Assembly: GCF_900105175.1 (NCBI RefSeq)
Contig: NZ_LT629771.1
Location: 496,001 to 560,000 of the forward strand
Direction: 5' to 3'
DNA from: Jiangella sp. DSM 45060
GTDB taxonomy: Bacteria; Actinomycetota; Actinomycetes; Jiangellales; Jiangellaceae
DNA: 64,000 nucleotides
Part shown: positions 62,601 to 64,000 of the stretch, one piece after another
How the letters are laid out: each line of letters begins with the position of its first letter
Numbering within the stretch: position 1 is the stretch's first letter
Program-made: the position numbers and the translations under genes
The notes under the pieces: generated by a model
What the model was told of the DNA's origin: nothing
The model's input: only the letters and a program-made list of their open reading frames with translations
Database searches by the model: none

Positions 62601-64000
62601 CGCCAGCTCGGCCGCGACACCCAGACCGAGGACTTCACCGTCGTCGGCATCGGAGACATGTCCGGCGACGTGTTCGGCAACGGCATGCTGCTGTCCGAGC
62701 ACATCCGGCTGGTGGCCGCGTTCGACCACCGGCACATCTTCCTCGACCCCGACCCCGACCCGGCGGAGTCCTACGCCGAGCGCCGTCGCCTCTTCGAGCT
62801 GCCGCGGTCCAGCTGGAACGACTACGAGCCCAAGCTGATCAGCGAGGGCGGCGGCGTCTACCCCCGCACGGCGAAGACGGTCAAGCTGTCGGCCGAGGTC
62901 AAGCAGGCACTGGGCATCGACGCGTCGGTCGAGACCATGTCGCCGCCGGAGCTGATGCACGCCATCCTCGGCGCGCCCGTCGACCTGCTCTGGAACGGCG
63001 GCATCGGCACCTACGTGAAGGCGTCGACGGAGTCCAACGCCGAGGTCGGCGACAAGGCCAACGACGCCATCCGCATCGACGCCGCCGACCTCCGCGCGCA
63101 GGTCGTCGGCGAGGGCGGCAACCTCGGCCTGACCCAGCGCGGCCGCATCGAGTTCGCGCAGGCCGGAGGCAGGGTCAACACCGACGCCATCGACAACTCC
63201 GCCGGCGTCGACACCTCCGACCACGAGGTGAACATCAAGATCCTGCTCGACGGCGTCGTCCGGGCCGGCGACCTCACCGAGAAGCAGCGCAACGAGCTGC
63301 TGGCCGAGATGACCGACGAGATCGCCGACCTCGTGCTGGCGAACAACTACGGCCAGAACATCGCGCTGGCCAACGGCGTGTTCCAGGCACCGAACCTGGC
63401 CCACGTCCACCGCTCCTACCTCGCCAAGCTGGAGAGCCAGGGCAAGCTCGACCGCGCCATCGAGGCGCTGCCGACCGACCGCCAGCTGGCCGAGCGCATG
63501 GCCGCCGGCAAGGGCCTGACCAGCCCGGAGCTGTCCGTCGTCCTCGCGTACACGAAGAACCTCATGTACGAGGAGCTGCTGGCCGGCGGCATGCCCGACG
63601 ACCCGTACCTCGGCGCCGCGCTGCACGCGTACTTCCCGAGCGCGCTGCGCGACACCTACGGCGAGGTCATCGACAACCACCCGCTGCGCCGCGAGATCAT
63701 CTCGAACGTCGTGGTCAACGAGCTGGTGAACACCGCGGGCACGACGTTCGCGTACCGGCTGGGCATGGAGACCGGCGGCACCGTCGAGGACCTCGCGCGC
63801 GCGCACACCGTCGGCGGCGTCGTCTTCCGGATCCCCGACCTCATGGTCGCGATCAAGGAGCTCGACAACGTCGTGGCGTTCGACGTCCAGACGCGCATGC
63901 GGCTGGAGGCGCGGACGATCACCGAGCGGGCCACCCGCTGGCTCACCGTCAACCGCCGGCCACCCATCGACATCGCCTGGCAGATCGGGTTCTTCGAAGA
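59670..64000 (+). CDS. gdh: NAD-specific glutamate dehydrogenase, large (about 180-kDa) type, 3' truncated
   Basis: The frame runs from ATG 59670 beyond the window end (1443 codons seen; the family has about 1600). It deaminates glutamate to 2-oxoglutarate with NAD+. The N-terminal regulatory part has RNRLDEAKSELLAKAALVG and GHTIVEVVIDDMPFLVDSVT. The catalytic region has VHLRYGAVARGGLRWSDRRE, DFRTEILGLVKAQAVKNSVI, VPVGAKGGFVGKRLPDP with the active Lys, and GIGTYVKASTESNAEVGDKA followed by VVGEGGNLGLTQRGRIEFA of the NAD domain. The ATG lacks a strong Shine-Dalgarno (gtggaag just before it). In mycobacteria and streptomycetes such enzymes are regulated through GarA-like proteins. No disruption is seen. 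Confidence 0.97.
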   Translation, partial: MRNRLDEAKSELLAKAALVGDRGSRDEDEAFLRRYYRHVAAEDLVDRDVIDVYGVAASHRRSAQTRPQGTAVVNVYTPTVDEHGWASGHTIVEVVIDDMPFLVDSVTMALSEHEHAIRLVVHPQLVVRRDITGQLVEVLDLNENDPRRDAGTVVESWMHVEIDRTDDPDDQAAIEQLLRDTLRDVREAVEDWQRMRQRAIDIAGELEHPPSSIKAPEADEARELLHWLADDHFTFLGYREYQLDEVDGEDVLRAVTGTGLGILRSDQDLSGSFGKLPREVRAKAREKQLLVLTKANSKATVHRPAYLDYVGVKTFDESGEVVGERRFLGLFTSAAYTESVLRIPVLRRKVQEVIEQAGFAPSGHSGKDLLQVLETYPRDELFQIPPEELLPTALAVVHLQERRHLRMFVRRDDYGRYLSFLVYLPRDRYNTDVRERIQRLLLAATDGDSIDFTARVGEAALARLHFVVRMKRDQGLPAIDVPALEKQLVGATRSWIDELSDALAEQVGEEGAAKLLRRYRQAFPEGYKADFPARTAVADVRRLEELPAEDGLGMNLYQPVGGLATDRRFKIYRTGTPISLTQVLPILSRMGVEVVDERPYEIVRRGHDTESTAYIYDFGLRYRGLRATEADRLKVLFQDAFAAVWRGDAESDGFNALVPQAGLSWRQASILRAYAKYLRQTGTTFSQNYLEEALSGHVDVARMLVDLFEIRFDPERYGDDDTGRAARQTAADELNGRIDEALDQVASLDQDRILRSFLRLVKATLRTSYYRTTVGGPQTVTSFKLDSRSLPDLPDPKPKYEIWVYSPRVEGVHLRYGAVARGGLRWSDRREDFRTEILGLVKAQAVKNSVIVPVGAKGGFVGKRLPDPAVDREAWLAEGVECYKTFIRAMLDITDNRAADRSVVPPPMVVRHDGDDPYLVVAADKGTASFSDIANDVSHEYGFWLGDAFASGGSAGYDHKAMGITARGAWESVRRHFRQLGRDTQTEDFTVVGIGDMSGDVFGNGMLLSEHIRLVAAFDHRHIFLDPDPDPAESYAERRRLFELPRSSWNDYEPKLISEGGGVYPRTAKTVKLSAEVKQALGIDASVETMSPPELMHAILGAPVDLLWNGGIGTYVKASTESNAEVGDKANDAIRIDAADLRAQVVGEGGNLGLTQRGRIEFAQAGGRVNTDAIDNSAGVDTSDHEVNIKILLDGVVRAGDLTEKQRNELLAEMTDEIADLVLANNYGQNIALANGVFQAPNLAHVHRSYLAKLESQGKLDRAIEALPTDRQLAERMAAGKGLTSPELSVVLAYTKNLMYEELLAGGMPDDPYLGAALHAYFPSALRDTYGEVIDNHPLRREIISNVVVNELVNTAGTTFAYRLGMETGGTVEDLARAHTVGGVVFRIPDLMVAIKELDNVVAFDVQTRMRLEARTITERATRWLTVNRRPPIDIAWQIGFFE

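Noticed and set aside
58434-63806. A 1790-codon minus-strand frame opposite kynA and gdh.
   Set aside because: It mirrors two known enzymes; the true coding frame on the plus strand carries all NAD-glutamate dehydrogenase motifs.

Overview
The window is high-GC actinobacterial chromosome. Codon third positions are almost all G or C, starts are often GTG, and genes are packed with 1-4 base start/stop overlaps. Lineage markers visible here are a WhiB-type Fe-S regulator, the coenzyme F420 genes fbiA/fbiB, the MtrA-MtrB-LpqB signalling operon, DUF3499 and DUF5719 proteins, a TIGR03089 protein and a large-type NAD-glutamate dehydrogenase. From memory, the gene order matches the block Rv3240c (secA1) to Rv3268 of Mycobacterium tuberculosis and the equivalent Streptomyces region. 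The extra genes and lack of mycolate-type neighbours suggest a non-mycobacterial actinomycete, possibly Jiangellaceae; genus cannot be settled from sequence alone.

Layout: 1-10.0 kb is a surface-polysaccharide region (a heparinase II/III-like protein, GT4 and double-GT proteins, an O-acyltransferase) with an aquaporin. 10.1-15 kb holds a Tat-exported protein, TIGR03089, an AlkA-type glycosylase and fbiB-fbiA. After about 1 kb of non-coding DNA comes whiB, a giant GT2 membrane protein, DUF5719, a degenerate zincin-like protein, DUF3499, and the mannose-sugar set manB - Trm112-like - SIS protein - manA, with a vapBC module inserted. 27.6-35 kb has a cation efflux protein, an inserted toxin/immunity-like pair, ahcY, GNAT and RDD genes, a tandem-repeat array and SpoIIM/DUF95. 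35.4-41.1 kb is one minus-strand operon: membrane protein, DUF4129, DUF4350, MoxR ATPase, DUF58. 41.4-53.7 kb has mtrA-mtrB-lpqB, comF with an expanded 24-bp repeat, hpf, a YcaQ-type glycosylase, a double GNAT protein and secA. The right end has an SGNH hydrolase, a frame-disrupted Rv3235-family gene, a patatin-like lipase, a small unknown, DUF2505, kynA, and a glutamate dehydrogenase that runs off the window.

How the genes work together: ManA, ManB and the SIS protein supply mannose phosphates for the envelope glycosyltransferases. MtrAB-LpqB couples envelope state to transcription, and SecA exports proteins. The MoxR-DUF58-DUF4129-DUF4350 set resembles other ATPase/vWA-like envelope assembly modules. 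FbiA and FbiB finish F420.

The parts that depart from conserved synteny are the most interesting: the 28.6-30.3 kb pair, vapBC, the roughly 150-bp tandem repeats at 33.8-34.2 kb, the comF minisatellite, the frame break in the Rv3235-family gene, and an orphan C-terminal coding fragment inside a 19-bp stem-loop at 10.7 kb. All identifications are by reading and recall; no database search was run.
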